In this document: one piece after another, positions 16,860-26,856 of the stretch
How the letters are laid out: every line of letters starts with the position of its first letter
Numbering within the stretch: position 1 is the first letter of the stretch
Notes under the pieces: model-generated
What the model was told of the DNA's origin: nothing
Database searches by the model: none
Seen by the model: the letters and a program-made list of their open reading frames with translations, nothing else
Program-made: the position numbers and the translations under genes
Assembly: GCA_903853385.1 (NCBI GenBank)
Contig: CAINTJ010000110.1
Location: forward strand, 1-64,000
Direction: 5' to 3'
Length of the DNA: 64,000 bases
DNA from: an uncultured Gammaproteobacteria bacterium
GTDB taxonomy: Bacteria > Pseudomonadota > Gammaproteobacteria > Pseudomonadales > Pseudohongiellaceae

Positions 16860-18089
16860 TTGGAATTTAACCGTTACCGACGTGTTGTGCTGGCTGTCAT
16901 GCTGGTGCTTGCCCTTGGCTTCCTGCTGCTGCGACAGTGGCAGGGGCCGGGATTGCCAGGCTATAGAATTGCGCCCATGCCGTTGGTACAGACCGTAGTT
17001 GCCACCGGCAGGATTGTGTCGGTGTCCCGCGCCCAGATTGGCAGCGAATTGACCGGCGTGGTGCTCGAGCGCCGCGTACAGGAAAGCGACAAAGTCAGCC
17101 CCGGCACCATACTGTTGGTGCTGCGCTCCGATGATCTGGCTGCGCAGGTGCGGCAAGCCGAAGCAGCCTTGTCACAACTGCAATCCACCACGCGGCCACA
17201 GGCCAAGGTGACGCTGGACCGCGCGCAATCCCAGCTGGCACAAGCCACGCGGGAAACAGATCGCCGACGCGCACTCGCGGCCCAGAGTCTGGTATCAACC
17301 GAAGCGCTCGAACAAGCCCAGCAGTTCGAAATCCAGGCACGCAGCGCTGCTGATGCTGCCCGTCTGAATGCCAGCGCGCTGGCGCCCGGCCAAACCGAAG
17401 AAACCTTGTTGCGCGAACGCCTGCAATCATTGCGGGCCCAGCTGGCCAGAACCGTGGTACGCGCCGAGAAGGCAGGCACCATACTGACCCGCAATGTCGA
17501 ACCCGGTGATCTGGTACAACCAGGCCGTGTGCTGTTCACGATGGCACTGGATGGCGACACCGAAATACTGGTGCCCTTTGATGAAAAGAATCTGGCCCTG
17601 CTGGCTCTGCAGCAGCCGGCGCTGGCAGTGGCCGATGCCTACCCTGCCCAGCTCTTCCCGGCCGCCATCAGTTTCATTGCGCCAACCATTGATCCGCAGC
17701 GCGGTACCGTAGACGTGCGACTGAAAGTGGAGCCGGTACCGGCTTTTCTGCGTCAGGATATGACGGTGTCGGTGAATATTGAAACCGGACGTCGCCAATC
17801 CGCGCTGGTGATACCCAACGATGCACTGACCGCTGTGCAAGGCAATAATGCTCAGGTAGTGGCAGTACATGACGGTAAGGTGCAGCGGCGCGCGGTGACA
17901 TTGGGCTTGCGTGGTCTGGTGATGTCGGAAATTCTGACCGGCCTGGCTGCAGGTGACAGCGTGCTTGCCGACGCGACCAACAAAATTGCAAACGGTGCAC
18001 GTGTGCGCGTGGCAGAACAAGCGTTACCGGTGGCAGGCAGCAGCGGCTTAGGTGCCTCCCGCAATGAACTGCCGGTAAACCTCAACTGA
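16860..18089 (+). CDS. HlyD/MacA-type periplasmic adaptor of an ABC exporter
   Basis: The 409-residue protein has one N-terminal membrane anchor (VVLAVMLVLALGFLLL). It then has a lipoyl-like half (TGRIVSVSRAQIGSELTGVVLERRV), a long coiled-coil hairpin (about residues 125-210) and beta-barrel and membrane-proximal domains. It should bridge the permease and an outer-membrane channel; no TolC gene is in the window. I propose the TTG at 16860, eight bases after GAGAGGGAG; another in-frame TTG at 16794 has poorer support. Its stop shares a base with the permease start (TGATG), so the operon is coupled. Confidence 0.85.
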   Translation: MEFNRYRRVVLAVMLVLALGFLLLRQWQGPGLPGYRIAPMPLVQTVVATGRIVSVSRAQIGSELTGVVLERRVQESDKVSPGTILLVLRSDDLAAQVRQAEAALSQLQSTTRPQAKVTLDRAQSQLAQATRETDRRRALAAQSLVSTEALEQAQQFEIQARSAADAARLNASALAPGQTEETLLRERLQSLRAQLARTVVRAEKAGTILTRNVEPGDLVQPGRVLFTMALDGDTEILVPFDEKNLALLALQQPALAVADAYPAQLFPAAISFIAPTIDPQRGTVDVRLKVEPVPAFLRQDMTVSVNIETGRRQSALVIPNDALTAVQGNNAQVVAVHDGKVQRRAVTLGLRGLVMSEILTGLAAGDSVLADATNKIANGARVRVAEQALPVAGSSGLGASRNELPVNLN

Positions 18090-19301
18090 TGCGCCGGCTA
18101 CGACGCCTGTGGACCGAGTGGACCATCGCCGTGCATTTTCTGCGCGAGGGCCGATCGCAAACTGCAATGATCATGGTCGGCGTCGCGGTGGGTGTGGCCG
18201 TGATTGTGTTTGTAACCGCGCTGATTGAAGGGCTGCAATCCAACATCATCGAACGCACGCTGGGCACGCAGGCCCACATACGCCTGCTGCCGCCGGACGA
18301 AGTCAATCAGGTACTGCCGGCGCCAGCGGGCACCTTGCAATTGCTGCAGGAGGACAAGCGGGCCCAACGGCTACGCTCGATCAACAACTGGCAGCAAGTA
18401 AGTGCCACACTGGATCTGCAACCGTTACTGACCGCTGTGTCACCGGTGGTATCCGGTCCGGCCTTTGCCAGGCGCGGCGCTGCGTTTGAGTCAGTGGCGC
18501 TGGTGGGCATTGATGTGGAGCGCTATCTGCAGATCATTCCGTTGGGCAACTACATCATAGCCGGACAGCTGCGAGTCGGTGCCGGCGACGCCATGATCGG
18601 CAAACTGCTGGCCGACGAACTGGGCTTGCGGGTAGGTGACAAACTGCGGCTGGAAACCGGTCCGCTGAGTAATGCGGTGGTCAACGTCGCCGGCATTTTT
18701 CAGCTGGGGGTGCGGGAACTGGATGCGCGCTATGTCTACCTTGACCTGAAACAGACGCAGTCGCTGCTTAATCTGCCGGGCGGCGTGACGGTGATCGATC
18801 TACGAGTGGCCGACATATTCACGGCAGAGAGGATAGCCACCCAGATTGCGCGTCTGACCTCACTGAAAGCCGAGAGCTGGATTGCCACCAATTCGCAGCT
18901 GGTAAGTGCACTGACCGCGCAAAGCATGTCCACCAACATGATCATCATTTTCGTGGCCTTGTCGGTGGCCTTCGGCATTGCCAGCGTGTTGTCGGTGAGT
19001 GTGGTACAGCGCACGCGTGAAATCGGCATACTGCGCGCCACTGGCGCATCGCGGAGGCAGATCTTGCGGGTGTTCCTGATTCAGGGCGGCATATTTGGCC
19101 TGCTCGGCTCGGTCTTTGGTGTGGCAGTGAGTTATGCGCTGGTGTGGGTGTTCAACACCTTTGGCCCGCAACTTTTCTACATTCCGATCTCAGGCACGCT
19201 GGTGGTGCTGGCGATGCTGCTGGCCACACTGACTGGCCTGGTGGCAGCAGCAGTGCCCTCGCGCCGGGCAGCAAATCTTGATCCGGTGGTGGCCATCCGC
19301 T

Positions 19302-19309
<8 letters not shown>
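18089..19309 (+). CDS. MacB/FtsX-type ABC exporter permease
   Basis: The 406-residue protein has a first membrane helix ([19 protein letters not shown]), a large periplasmic domain (about residues 45-270) and three C-terminal helices. The FtsX signature is seen in [25 protein letters not shown]. The topology fits mechanotransmission exporters of the MacB/DevC/LolC group. The neighbouring HlyD adaptor favours a MacAB/DevBCA-like exporter over the LolCDE lipoprotein system. It overlaps the adaptor gene by one base and the ATPase gene by eight. Confidence 0.9.
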
Positions 19310-20012
<703 letters not shown>

Positions 20013-20065
20013 ATACCGGACAAGCAGCCACTGCCATAACGTTGTTCCGTTTCATTTGAGCTTGC

Positions 20066-20458
20066 TCACGGCTGGAATGACTGTTCGCCAGTAACTGGTG
20101 CCAAACCCTGCTGAAGGTAGCTGCGCTGCAACTCTGCAAAGCCAAGCCCCAGCAGTTGCATGCTGGCAAACAGCTGTGGCAAATCCACTTCGATGAATTG
20201 CTGGCGTTTGAGTGCCACTGTGTTGGCGTGCGCAGACCCGCTCAGAAAATAACCAATGCCGCGCCGAGCAATGAGGATGTCCTGATCCTGCAACCAGCCT
20301 AACGCTTTGATGACGGTGTTGGGATTCACTGCCGTCAGCGCTGCCAGAGCTTTTACTGCCGGCAGTTTGTCGCCATCGCGCCAGGCCAGCGTCAGCACTT
20401 TTTCGCAGAAGTAATCCGCGACCTGCAGATAGATCGGGTTATTGGGTTTAAAATTCAT
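20066..20458 (-). CDS. GntR-family (YhcF/YtrA-like) transcription regulator
   Basis: The 130-residue protein has a GntR winged helix: NPIYLQVADYFCEKV, then the recognition part ALAALTAVNPNTVIKALGWLQDQ and wing ILIARRGIGYFLS. After it comes only a short helical tail, as in the YtrA subfamily, which often controls ABC exporters. The start is the ATG at 20458 (MNFKPNNPIYL); upstream codons are not family-like. It is convergent with the ABC exporter operon, so control of that operon is plausible but unproven. Its own promoter overlaps a 12-base palindrome. Confidence 0.85.
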   Translation of the reverse strand: MNFKPNNPIYLQVADYFCEKVLTLAWRDGDKLPAVKALAALTAVNPNTVIKALGWLQDQDILIARRGIGYFLSGSAHANTVALKRQQFIEVDLPQLFASMQLLGLGFAELQRSYLQQGLAPVTGEQSFQP

Positions 20459-20540
20459 CCAGCACCTCGCATTCACGCAAACCAGGCAAGCAAGGTGCAA
20501 CCGCCCTGGCTACCCGGAGTCCAGTTTGTCCAGGCGGGCC

Positions 20541-20569
20541 ATCTAACCAGTTTACTAGCTAGCTAGCAA
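20541..20569 (-). promoter_or_regulatory. Promoter with overlapping palindrome before the GntR gene
   Basis: On the minus strand TTGCTA (20564-20569) and TTAGAT (20541-20546) are separated by exactly 17 bases, a good sigma-70 promoter. A perfect palindrome, CTAGCTAGCTAG at 20555-20566, overlaps the -35 box and spacer. That is a suitable place for a repressor operator, so the GntR protein may control its own gene here. Binding is inferred from position. Confidence 0.55.
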
Positions 20570-20640
20570 TGTGGTTTTGAGGCAAAACCCCGCATCCAGA
20601 TAAATAGGACGCCGGCCTCACTCCGCAGGGACCAGCGGTG

Positions 20641-21087
20641 CTAGCGGCCCTCACGGAAATAGCGCTCATGGTGCGCCTCACTCAGCACCTGTAGCTCTTC
20701 ATTGATGCGCAGCAGTACGTCCCGCACCTCTTGGCCACGCCAGGCCGGCAACAGCTCGACCCCGATCTCGTCGAGGCTGTGCAGCCGGTACAAATGCTTC
20801 TGCAACAGCTGGTGCAGCCAGAACAATGGCGAGAGGTCAGGGTCATAAAACACCCGGAAATCCTGCAGCACCTGCTCCAGCTGCGGCTGGGACACAATCA
20901 GGAACTTGTTGCTCATCAGCTGGGTGGTAAACAGGTTGATGCGGGCCTGCACCGCCTGTTTTTGCAGTTCCGTGAAGGTGTTCCAGTAGATCACTTCCTC
21001 GCTGAAGCGTTTGCAGCCACGGCAGATCCTGTCGCCAAGCGAGGTGGTGGAGCAGACGCCAATGCAGGGAGTACGAACAGGTTTCAT
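20641..21087 (-). CDS. DUF1289 cysteine-motif protein
   Basis: The 148-residue protein begins with a DUF1289 motif, TPCIGVCSTTSLGDRICRGC, whose four cysteines suggest a metal or Fe-S site. The remaining 100 residues are helical and not recognised; many DUF1289 proteins are only 60-80 residues, so this one carries an extra C-terminal part. Function is unknown. It is divergent from acnB with about 145 bases between them. Confidence 0.8.
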   Translation of the reverse strand: MKPVRTPCIGVCSTTSLGDRICRGCKRFSEEVIYWNTFTELQKQAVQARINLFTTQLMSNKFLIVSQPQLEQVLQDFRVFYDPDLSPLFWLHQLLQKHLYRLHSLDEIGVELLPAWRGQEVRDVLLRINEELQVLSEAHHERYFREGR

Positions 21088-21232
21088 GCAGATATTGTAC
21101 AGAGTTCTTTAGGGGCAGCAGTGCTCCACAATTTAACCACGAGCTGGCACCACAAGTTCAGTGACTCGCCCGCTAACTGCCCGTAAAATGTTCGGCAGAA
21201 TCCGCTTAAATTTACTGCCTGGAGTAGTTATC

Positions 21233-23830
21233 GTGTTAGAAGCCTATCGCAAGCATGTGGCCGAACGCGCCGCGCTCGGAGTTGTGCCAAAACCACTGGA
21301 TGCAGAGCAAACCGCTGCAGTGGTGGAACTGCTGAAGCATCCCCCCAAGGGCGAAGAAGCCTTTCTGCTCGACTTGCTCAGCAACCGCGTGCCGGCCGGC
21401 GTCGATGAAGCTGCTTATGTGAAAGCCGCCTTTCTCAGCGCCCTTGCCAAAGGCGAAGCCACGTCACCGTTAATCAGCAAGCTGGCAGCCGTCAAATTGC
21501 TCGGCACCATGCTGGGCGGCTACAACATCACCACACTGGTGCAGTTGCTGGATGACCAGGAACTCGGTGTAGAAGCCGGCAAGCAGCTGTCACACACACT
21601 GTTGATGTTTGATGCCTTTCACGATGTGGCTGAAAAAGCCAAAGCCGGCAACGCCAATGCAATCGCCACCATGCAGAGCTGGGCCGATGCGCAATGGTTT
21701 ACCTCCAAACCAAAGTTGCCGGAAGTGCTCACCATCAGTGTGTTCAAGGTGCCGGGCGAAACCAATACCGATGACCTCTCCCCTGCCCCTGATGCCTGGT
21801 CACGTCCTGACATCCCGCTGCATGCCAAAGCCATGTACAAGATGCCGCGGGAAGGCATTACCAATGCCGAGCAACAAATTGTCGACCTGAAAAAACTGGG
21901 CCATCCAGTGGCACTGGTAGGTGATGTAGTAGGCACCGGCTCTTCACGTAAATCTGCCACCAACTCGGTGCTGTGGTTCATTGGTGATGATATTCCGCAT
22001 ATTCCCAACAAGCGTGCCGGCGGGGTGTGCATCGGCAGCCAGATTGCGCCGATCTTTTTCAACACCATGGAAGACGCTGGCGCACTGGCCATCGAGTGCA
22101 ACGTGGCAGCGCTCAATACCGGCGATGTTATCGACATTCATCCTTACACCGGCAAGATCACACGGCATGGCACCGGTGAACTGCTCAGTGAATTCACGCT
22201 GAAAACTGAAATCATTCTGGACGAAGTGCGCGCCGGTGGCCGTATTCCGCTGATCGTGGGTCGCGGGCTTACCGATAAAGCGCGGGCCTTCCTGGGCCTC
22301 AGCCCTTCGCCGGAATTTGTGCGGCCAGCCCCCGAAGTCACCAACACCAAAGGCTTTACCCTGGCCCAGAAAATCGTCGGTCGCGCCTGTGGAGTCGAAG
22401 GCATGCGTCCCGGCATTTACTGCGAGCCGAAGATGACGACCGTGGGCTCGCAAGACACCACCGGCCCAATGACGCGCGATGAACTGAAAGATCTAGCCTG
22501 TCTCGGCTTCTCAGCCGATCTGGTCATGCAGTCGTTCTGTCACACCGCTGCCTATCCAAAACCGGTTGATATTGAAACCCAGCACACTCTGCCTGATTTC
22601 ATCCAGAATCGCGGCGGTGTCAGCTTGCGCCCGGGCGATGGCATCATTCACTCCTGGCTCAACCGCATGCTGATGCCTGACACCGTCGGCACCGGCGGTG
22701 ATTCACACACACGCTTCCCGATCGGCATTTCATTCCCGGCCGGCTCCGGCCTGGTTGCGTTCGCGGCCGCCACCGGGGTAATGCCGCTCGACATGCCCGA
22801 ATCAGTACTGGTGCGCTTCAAAGGCAAGATGCAGCCAGGCATCACCCTGCGCGATCTGGTCAACGCCATTCCTTATGCGGCCATCCAGAAGGGTTTGCTG
22901 ACGGTAGAAAAGAAAGGCAAGAAGAACATCTACTCCGGCAATATTCTGGAAATCGAAGGGCTGCCGGATCTGAAGATCGAACAGGCGTTTGAATTGTCGG
23001 ATGCGTCGGCCGAGCGCTCGGCTTCCGGCTGCACGATCAGATTGAACAAGGAACCCATCATCGAATATCTGAGCTCGAACGTGGTGCTGCTGCGCTGGAT
23101 GATTTCCGAGGGCTACGGTGATCCACGCACACTGGAACGCCGCGCTGCCCAGATGGAAGCCTGGCTGGCGAATCCGCAATTGCTGGAAGCCGATCCGGAT
23201 GCGCAATACAAAGCCATCATCGAAATAGATCTCAACGAAATCAAGGAACCATTGCTGGCCTGCCCGAACGACCCGGATGACATCAAGCCGCTGTCAGCGG
23301 TAGCCGGCACCAAGATCGACGAAGTGTTCATCGGTTCCTGCATGACCAACATCGGCCACTTCCGTGCGGCAGCCACAGTGCTGAGCCAGAGCAAAGGCCG
23401 GATTCCCACCACGTTGTGGATCTCGCCGCCCACCAAGATGGACCAGCACCAGCTGATCGAAGAAGGTGTGTACGGCGTGTTCGGCGCCTCCGGTGCCCGC
23501 ACCGAAATGCCGGGCTGCTCGCTGTGCATGGGCAACCAGGCGCGCGTGGCACCGAAGTCGACCGTAATCTCCACTTCCACCCGCAATTTCCCCAACCGTC
23601 TGGGTGATGGGGCCAATGTGTTCCTTGGCTCGTCAGAGCTGGCCGCCGTGTGTTCACTGCTTGGCCGCATTCCCACCAATGAGGAATATATGAGCTACAT
23701 GGGCAAGCTCGACACCCTGTCATCGAAGATCTATCGCTATCTGAACTTCAACGAAGTAGCGTCGTTCATGAAAGGGGCGGAACGGGCCAAATCCATCCCG
23801 CTGCAGAACATTACTGAAGTATTAATGTAA
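21233..23830 (+). CDS. acnB: Aconitate hydratase B
   Basis: AcnB interconverts citrate and isocitrate in the TCA cycle with a 4Fe-4S cluster. At 865 residues from the GTG at 21233 ([13 protein letters not shown]) it equals the E. coli protein in length; GGAG sits ten bases upstream. The frame is open further upstream, but those codons are not family-like. Order of parts: HEAT-like N-terminal domain (about 1-160), swivelling domain ([17 protein letters not shown]), then the catalytic core with GGDSHTRFP and cluster cysteines, including the pair in [13 protein letters not shown] hairpin follows the stop. Confidence 0.98.
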   Translation: MLEAYRKHVAERAALGVVPKPLDAEQTAAVVELLKHPPKGEEAFLLDLLSNRVPAGVDEAAYVKAAFLSALAKGEATSPLISKLAAVKLLGTMLGGYNITTLVQLLDDQELGVEAGKQLSHTLLMFDAFHDVAEKAKAGNANAIATMQSWADAQWFTSKPKLPEVLTISVFKVPGETNTDDLSPAPDAWSRPDIPLHAKAMYKMPREGITNAEQQIVDLKKLGHPVALVGDVVGTGSSRKSATNSVLWFIGDDIPHIPNKRAGGVCIGSQIAPIFFNTMEDAGALAIECNVAALNTGDVIDIHPYTGKITRHGTGELLSEFTLKTEIILDEVRAGGRIPLIVGRGLTDKARAFLGLSPSPEFVRPAPEVTNTKGFTLAQKIVGRACGVEGMRPGIYCEPKMTTVGSQDTTGPMTRDELKDLACLGFSADLVMQSFCHTAAYPKPVDIETQHTLPDFIQNRGGVSLRPGDGIIHSWLNRMLMPDTVGTGGDSHTRFPIGISFPAGSGLVAFAAATGVMPLDMPESVLVRFKGKMQPGITLRDLVNAIPYAAIQKGLLTVEKKGKKNIYSGNILEIEGLPDLKIEQAFELSDASAERSASGCTIRLNKEPIIEYLSSNVVLLRWMISEGYGDPRTLERRAAQMEAWLANPQLLEADPDAQYKAIIEIDLNEIKEPLLACPNDPDDIKPLSAVAGTKIDEVFIGSCMTNIGHFRAAATVLSQSKGRIPTTLWISPPTKMDQHQLIEEGVYGVFGASGARTEMPGCSLCMGNQARVAPKSTVISTSTRNFPNRLGDGANVFLGSSELAAVCSLLGRIPTNEEYMSYMGKLDTLSSKIYRYLNFNEVASFMKGAERAKSIPLQNITEVLM

Positions 23831-23837
23831 GCGAGCA

Positions 23838-23867
23838 AGTGTCAGGGTCCGGCGGCACCCTGACACT
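23838..23867 (+). terminator. Hairpin after acnB
   Basis: AGTGTCAGGG and CCCTGACACT form a perfect ten-pair stem with a ten-base GC-rich loop, beginning eight bases after the acnB stop. It is followed by GTTTAT, a weak U tract, so it may act as a terminator or as a 3' stabilising structure. It also lies just past the end of the convergent chemoreceptor pseudogene. Confidence 0.55.
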
Positions 23868-23869
23868 GT

Positions 23870-24540
23870 TTATCTGTGCCTGCGACCCACCGCATTACCG
23901 CCGCTCTTGTTGTGGCCGAGATCGAAGAAACTGATCATCTGCTGCAGCGACTCCGCCTGAGTGCCGAGCGCTTCACTGGCCGCAGGCGCCTCTTCTACCA
24001 GTGCGGCATTTTGCTGGGTCATCTTGTCCATTTCAGTGACTGAGCGATTGACTTCATTGAGCCCAGACGACTGTAATCGCCGGCGTCGTATTCGCCGCGA
24101 TTCAATTTGGCCCAGAATTCACGGTAGTCCTGGCTGTTGCGAAACTGGTCATCAATAAAAATGCCATGATGTTTGCCCTGGATTTCCGCTAGTGAATAAC
24201 CGGTTAACGTATGGAATTTTTCATTATCGGCTCAATCAACATCGCCACATTGTGGCCATGCACTTCATTGCCTGCAAAACCGGTAACTTTCAGAAAATTG
24301 TCATTAACAGTCAGGATGGTGCCATCGAGGGCAAACTCCAGCATGATTTGGGAACTGCTGATCGCCGTCATGCGGGCATCGCTGTCGAGCAATTGCGTTT
24401 GCATCGCTGTCAGCTGCTTGCGTAAACCTGCAGTTTCTTCAGCATGGGCGAGTTCCAGCTGCAAGGCCTTATCAACTTCCGGCAGCTTGATTATGGCAAT
24501 ATCCTGGTCAACCCCCAGACGCTTATTAAAAAAAACCCAT
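23870..24540 (-). pseudogene. Decayed PAS-containing methyl-accepting chemotaxis protein
   Basis: Three remnants in order on the minus strand belong to one Aer-like PAS-PAS-MCP receptor. The first remnant is an N-terminal helix and first PAS piece (24204-24464 and upstream: LEFALDGTILTVNDNFLKVTGF), ending in an early stop. The second, in another frame (about 24067-24230), is a second PAS piece (KFHTLTGYSLAEIQGKHHG, NSQDYREFWAKLNRGEYDAG). The third is the MCP C-terminal tail (SVTEMDKMTQQNAALVEEA, ending at 23870). Almost all of the signalling domain is missing. The likely start ATG at 24540, with GGGGAG upstream, is out of frame by one base at a run of eight T. It cannot make a receptor. Confidence 0.85.
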
Positions 24541-24676
24541 CAACTTGCTCCCCTGCATGCAACAAATACTGATTATTACGACTGCCCGGGGAAGAACTCG
24601 AGGACTTGATATCACCCCGCAAGCAGGGACGCGGAGACAGCCAAACAGGCCCCGGCATGTGCGGGGCGCTGGGCCT

Positions 24677-25390
24677 TCAAAACTCGGCGTTGTGATAGAC
24701 GCGTTGCACGTCATCCACGTCATTGAGCATGTCCATGAATTTTTCAAACATGGCCACATCCTCACCACTGATGGTGGCGTAGGTCTGCGGAATGAACTGG
24801 ATTTCATCCACTTCATAGTCGATCTCGCCGAAAGCTGCCGACAGGGCGGCCTTGGCTTTGGCATATTCAGTATAGGGAGCAAACACGGTAATCTTGCCGC
24901 CTTCGTTCTCGATGTCGCTTACATTGACGTCGGCATTGAGCAAGGCTTCCATCACAGCTTCTTCGTCACCTTTGAACGACAGGATGAGGCTGTGATCGAA
25001 CATATGGCTGACCACACCCACGGTGCCAAGCTTGCTGTTGGTTTTGTTAAAGCACTGACGTACATCGACGAAAGTACGGTTGGGGTTGTCAGTCAGGCAT
25101 TCGACGATGACCATGCACGAACCCGGACCAAAGCCTTCATAACGTGCGACCGAGTAATCCTCGCCACCGCCACCTTTGGCCTTGTCGATGGCTTTGTCGA
25201 TCACATGGGTCGGCACCTGATCGCGCTTGGCGCGCTCGATCAGGCTGCGCAGGGCCAGATTGCCGTTGGGATCAAAGCCCCCAGTCTTGGCCGCTACATA
25301 AATTTCGCGCCCATAACGGCCGTAGACGTTGGACTTGTTGGCCGAGGTCTTGGCCATGGATTCTTTGCGGTTTTGATACGCTCTACCCAT
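24677..25390 (-). CDS. YebC/PmpR family regulatory protein (YeeN-like branch)
   Basis: The 237-residue protein matches the YebC family, with [37 protein letters not shown] and [22 protein letters not shown]. It begins [14 protein letters not shown] rather than the MAGHSKW of canonical YebC, which places it nearer the YeeN branch. YebC proteins have been described as transcription regulators and, for some, as ribosome-associated factors that ease proline-rich translation; which applies here is unknown. It is not beside ruvC, where canonical yebC often lies, so a second copy may exist elsewhere. Confidence 0.9.
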   Translation of the reverse strand: MGRAYQNRKESMAKTSANKSNVYGRYGREIYVAAKTGGFDPNGNLALRSLIERAKRDQVPTHVIDKAIDKAKGGGGEDYSVARYEGFGPGSCMVIVECLTDNPNRTFVDVRQCFNKTNSKLGTVGVVSHMFDHSLILSFKGDEEAVMEALLNADVNVSDIENEGGKITVFAPYTEYAKAKAALSAAFGEIDYEVDEIQFIPQTYATISGEDVAMFEKFMDMLNDVDDVQRVYHNAEF

Positions 25391-25432
25391 AGAACTTCTT
25401 TCAACTCTCTTGCTGGAAAAAAAATTACTGCA

Positions 25433-26800
25433 TCAGGCACGTGGGGAGGAAAGCCCGTCGACGAGTTTGTTCTCATCTTTCATGCCACCGGAAGCATTGC
25501 CACGGCCCCATTTCAACTGGGACAACGCTGCGAAAGCCAGTATCGAACCCGTACTCATGATCAAGGAAAGCACCGGCAAACTCATGCCACCTTGCAGGAA
25601 GATGCCGGCGATGATTGGCGACAGTACGGAGCCGCCACGGCCAACACCAATCGCAAAGCCGGTGCCGGAAGCGCGTACATGGGTGGGAAACACCTGCGCC
25701 ACCAGTGAGTACATGCCGACAATGCCCGAATTGATGAAGTAGCCGGCAATGGCTACCAATGCCGACAACACTACCAGATCATTGGTGGTCTGGCCGAACA
25801 GCACAGTGGTCAACCACGAGCATACAAACATGAACAAAGTCAGGTTTTTCAGATCAAAATGCTTGGTGAGAAATCCAAAAGTAAGACAACCAGCCGCCCC
25901 GCCCACACTGGCCCAGGTCAACACACCACCGGCTGAAGAGGGCGAGAAACCCATGTTGACCACCAGTTTCGGCACCCATTTGAGAATGTAGTAGAAAGTA
26001 ACGATGTGCAGGAAATACGAGGCAGTCATGATAACCGTGATGGCCACCAAGCTCTTGCTGAAGATGTCGAGCCAGTTTTTGCGGTCTTCGCTGCCGTTCA
26101 GTTCGGGTAAAACCGCAATGGCCCCGTGACCGAAACGGGCCATCGTGGCATTGATTTTCTCAACTGCACCTGCGGGACGTTTGCGCACCAGCCAGTGCAC
26201 GGATTCCGGCATAATGAAAAAGATCAGCGGAATCATTACTGCAGTTACCGCGGCACCGAAATAAAACACAGAGCGCCAGTCATACACTTTCAGCATTTGC
26301 GTCACTACCATGCCACCAATCACACCACCGATCGGATAGCCGGCTGACATGATCGCGATTGCCATCGGACGACTCTTGTTGCTGGAAAACTCGGCAGCCT
26401 GTGCATTGATTGCAGCCAGCATGCCGCCGATGCCAAGACCGGTTATAAAACGCCAGAACGAGAAAACCAGGACATTGGTGGTAGTGGTGACCATCAACAT
26501 GCCAAGCGCCATCATCAACAAACAGCCTAAAATTGTGGGTCGGCGTCCCATCGAATCAGCAACGCCGCCCAGCACGATCGAGCCTGCTGCCATACCCCAC
26601 AGTTCCATCGACAATATGATGCCAAGCCCGGCCATCGTGGTTTTCCACTCAGCGGCTATGCCCGGCGATGCAAAACTGATCGCCATGACATCGAAACCGT
26701 CCAGGGCATTGAGGGCCACTGTCAGTGCCACCAGCAAATATTGCAGGCGAGTCATGACTGCGCTATTGAGCGTCTCGCGTGGATCATTGGCCATGGGCAC
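25433..26800 (-). CDS. MFS transporter, aromatic acid:H+ symporter type
   Basis: The 455-residue protein has twelve predicted membrane helices. It shows the aromatic acid/H+ symporter signature with NALDGFDVMAISFASPGI in helix 1 (Asp pair typical of PcaK/BenK) and GGVADSMGRRPTIL in the loop after helix 2. The central loop (about residues 200-240) and C-terminal half are complete. The substrate cannot be read from the sequence; no catabolic genes for aromatics lie nearby. Tandem in-frame starts are possible (MPM); the third residue is a second ATG. It lies alone between yebC-like and pepN, with about 40-60 bases on each side. Confidence 0.88.
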   Translation of the reverse strand: MPMANDPRETLNSAVMTRLQYLLVALTVALNALDGFDVMAISFASPGIAAEWKTTMAGLGIILSMELWGMAAGSIVLGGVADSMGRRPTILGCLLMMALGMLMVTTTTNVLVFSFWRFITGLGIGGMLAAINAQAAEFSSNKSRPMAIAIMSAGYPIGGVIGGMVVTQMLKVYDWRSVFYFGAAVTAVMIPLIFFIMPESVHWLVRKRPAGAVEKINATMARFGHGAIAVLPELNGSEDRKNWLDIFSKSLVAITVIMTASYFLHIVTFYYILKWVPKLVVNMGFSPSSAGGVLTWASVGGAAGCLTFGFLTKHFDLKNLTLFMFVCSWLTTVLFGQTTNDLVVLSALVAIAGYFINSGIVGMYSLVAQVFPTHVRASGTGFAIGVGRGGSVLSPIIAGIFLQGGMSLPVLSLIMSTGSILAFAALSQLKWGRGNASGGMKDENKLVDGLSSPRA

Positions 26801-26856
26801 CTCCCTTTTATTCTATGTTATGGGAAGAATTAACCGTCCCATTGTCGCAGCTTAGC

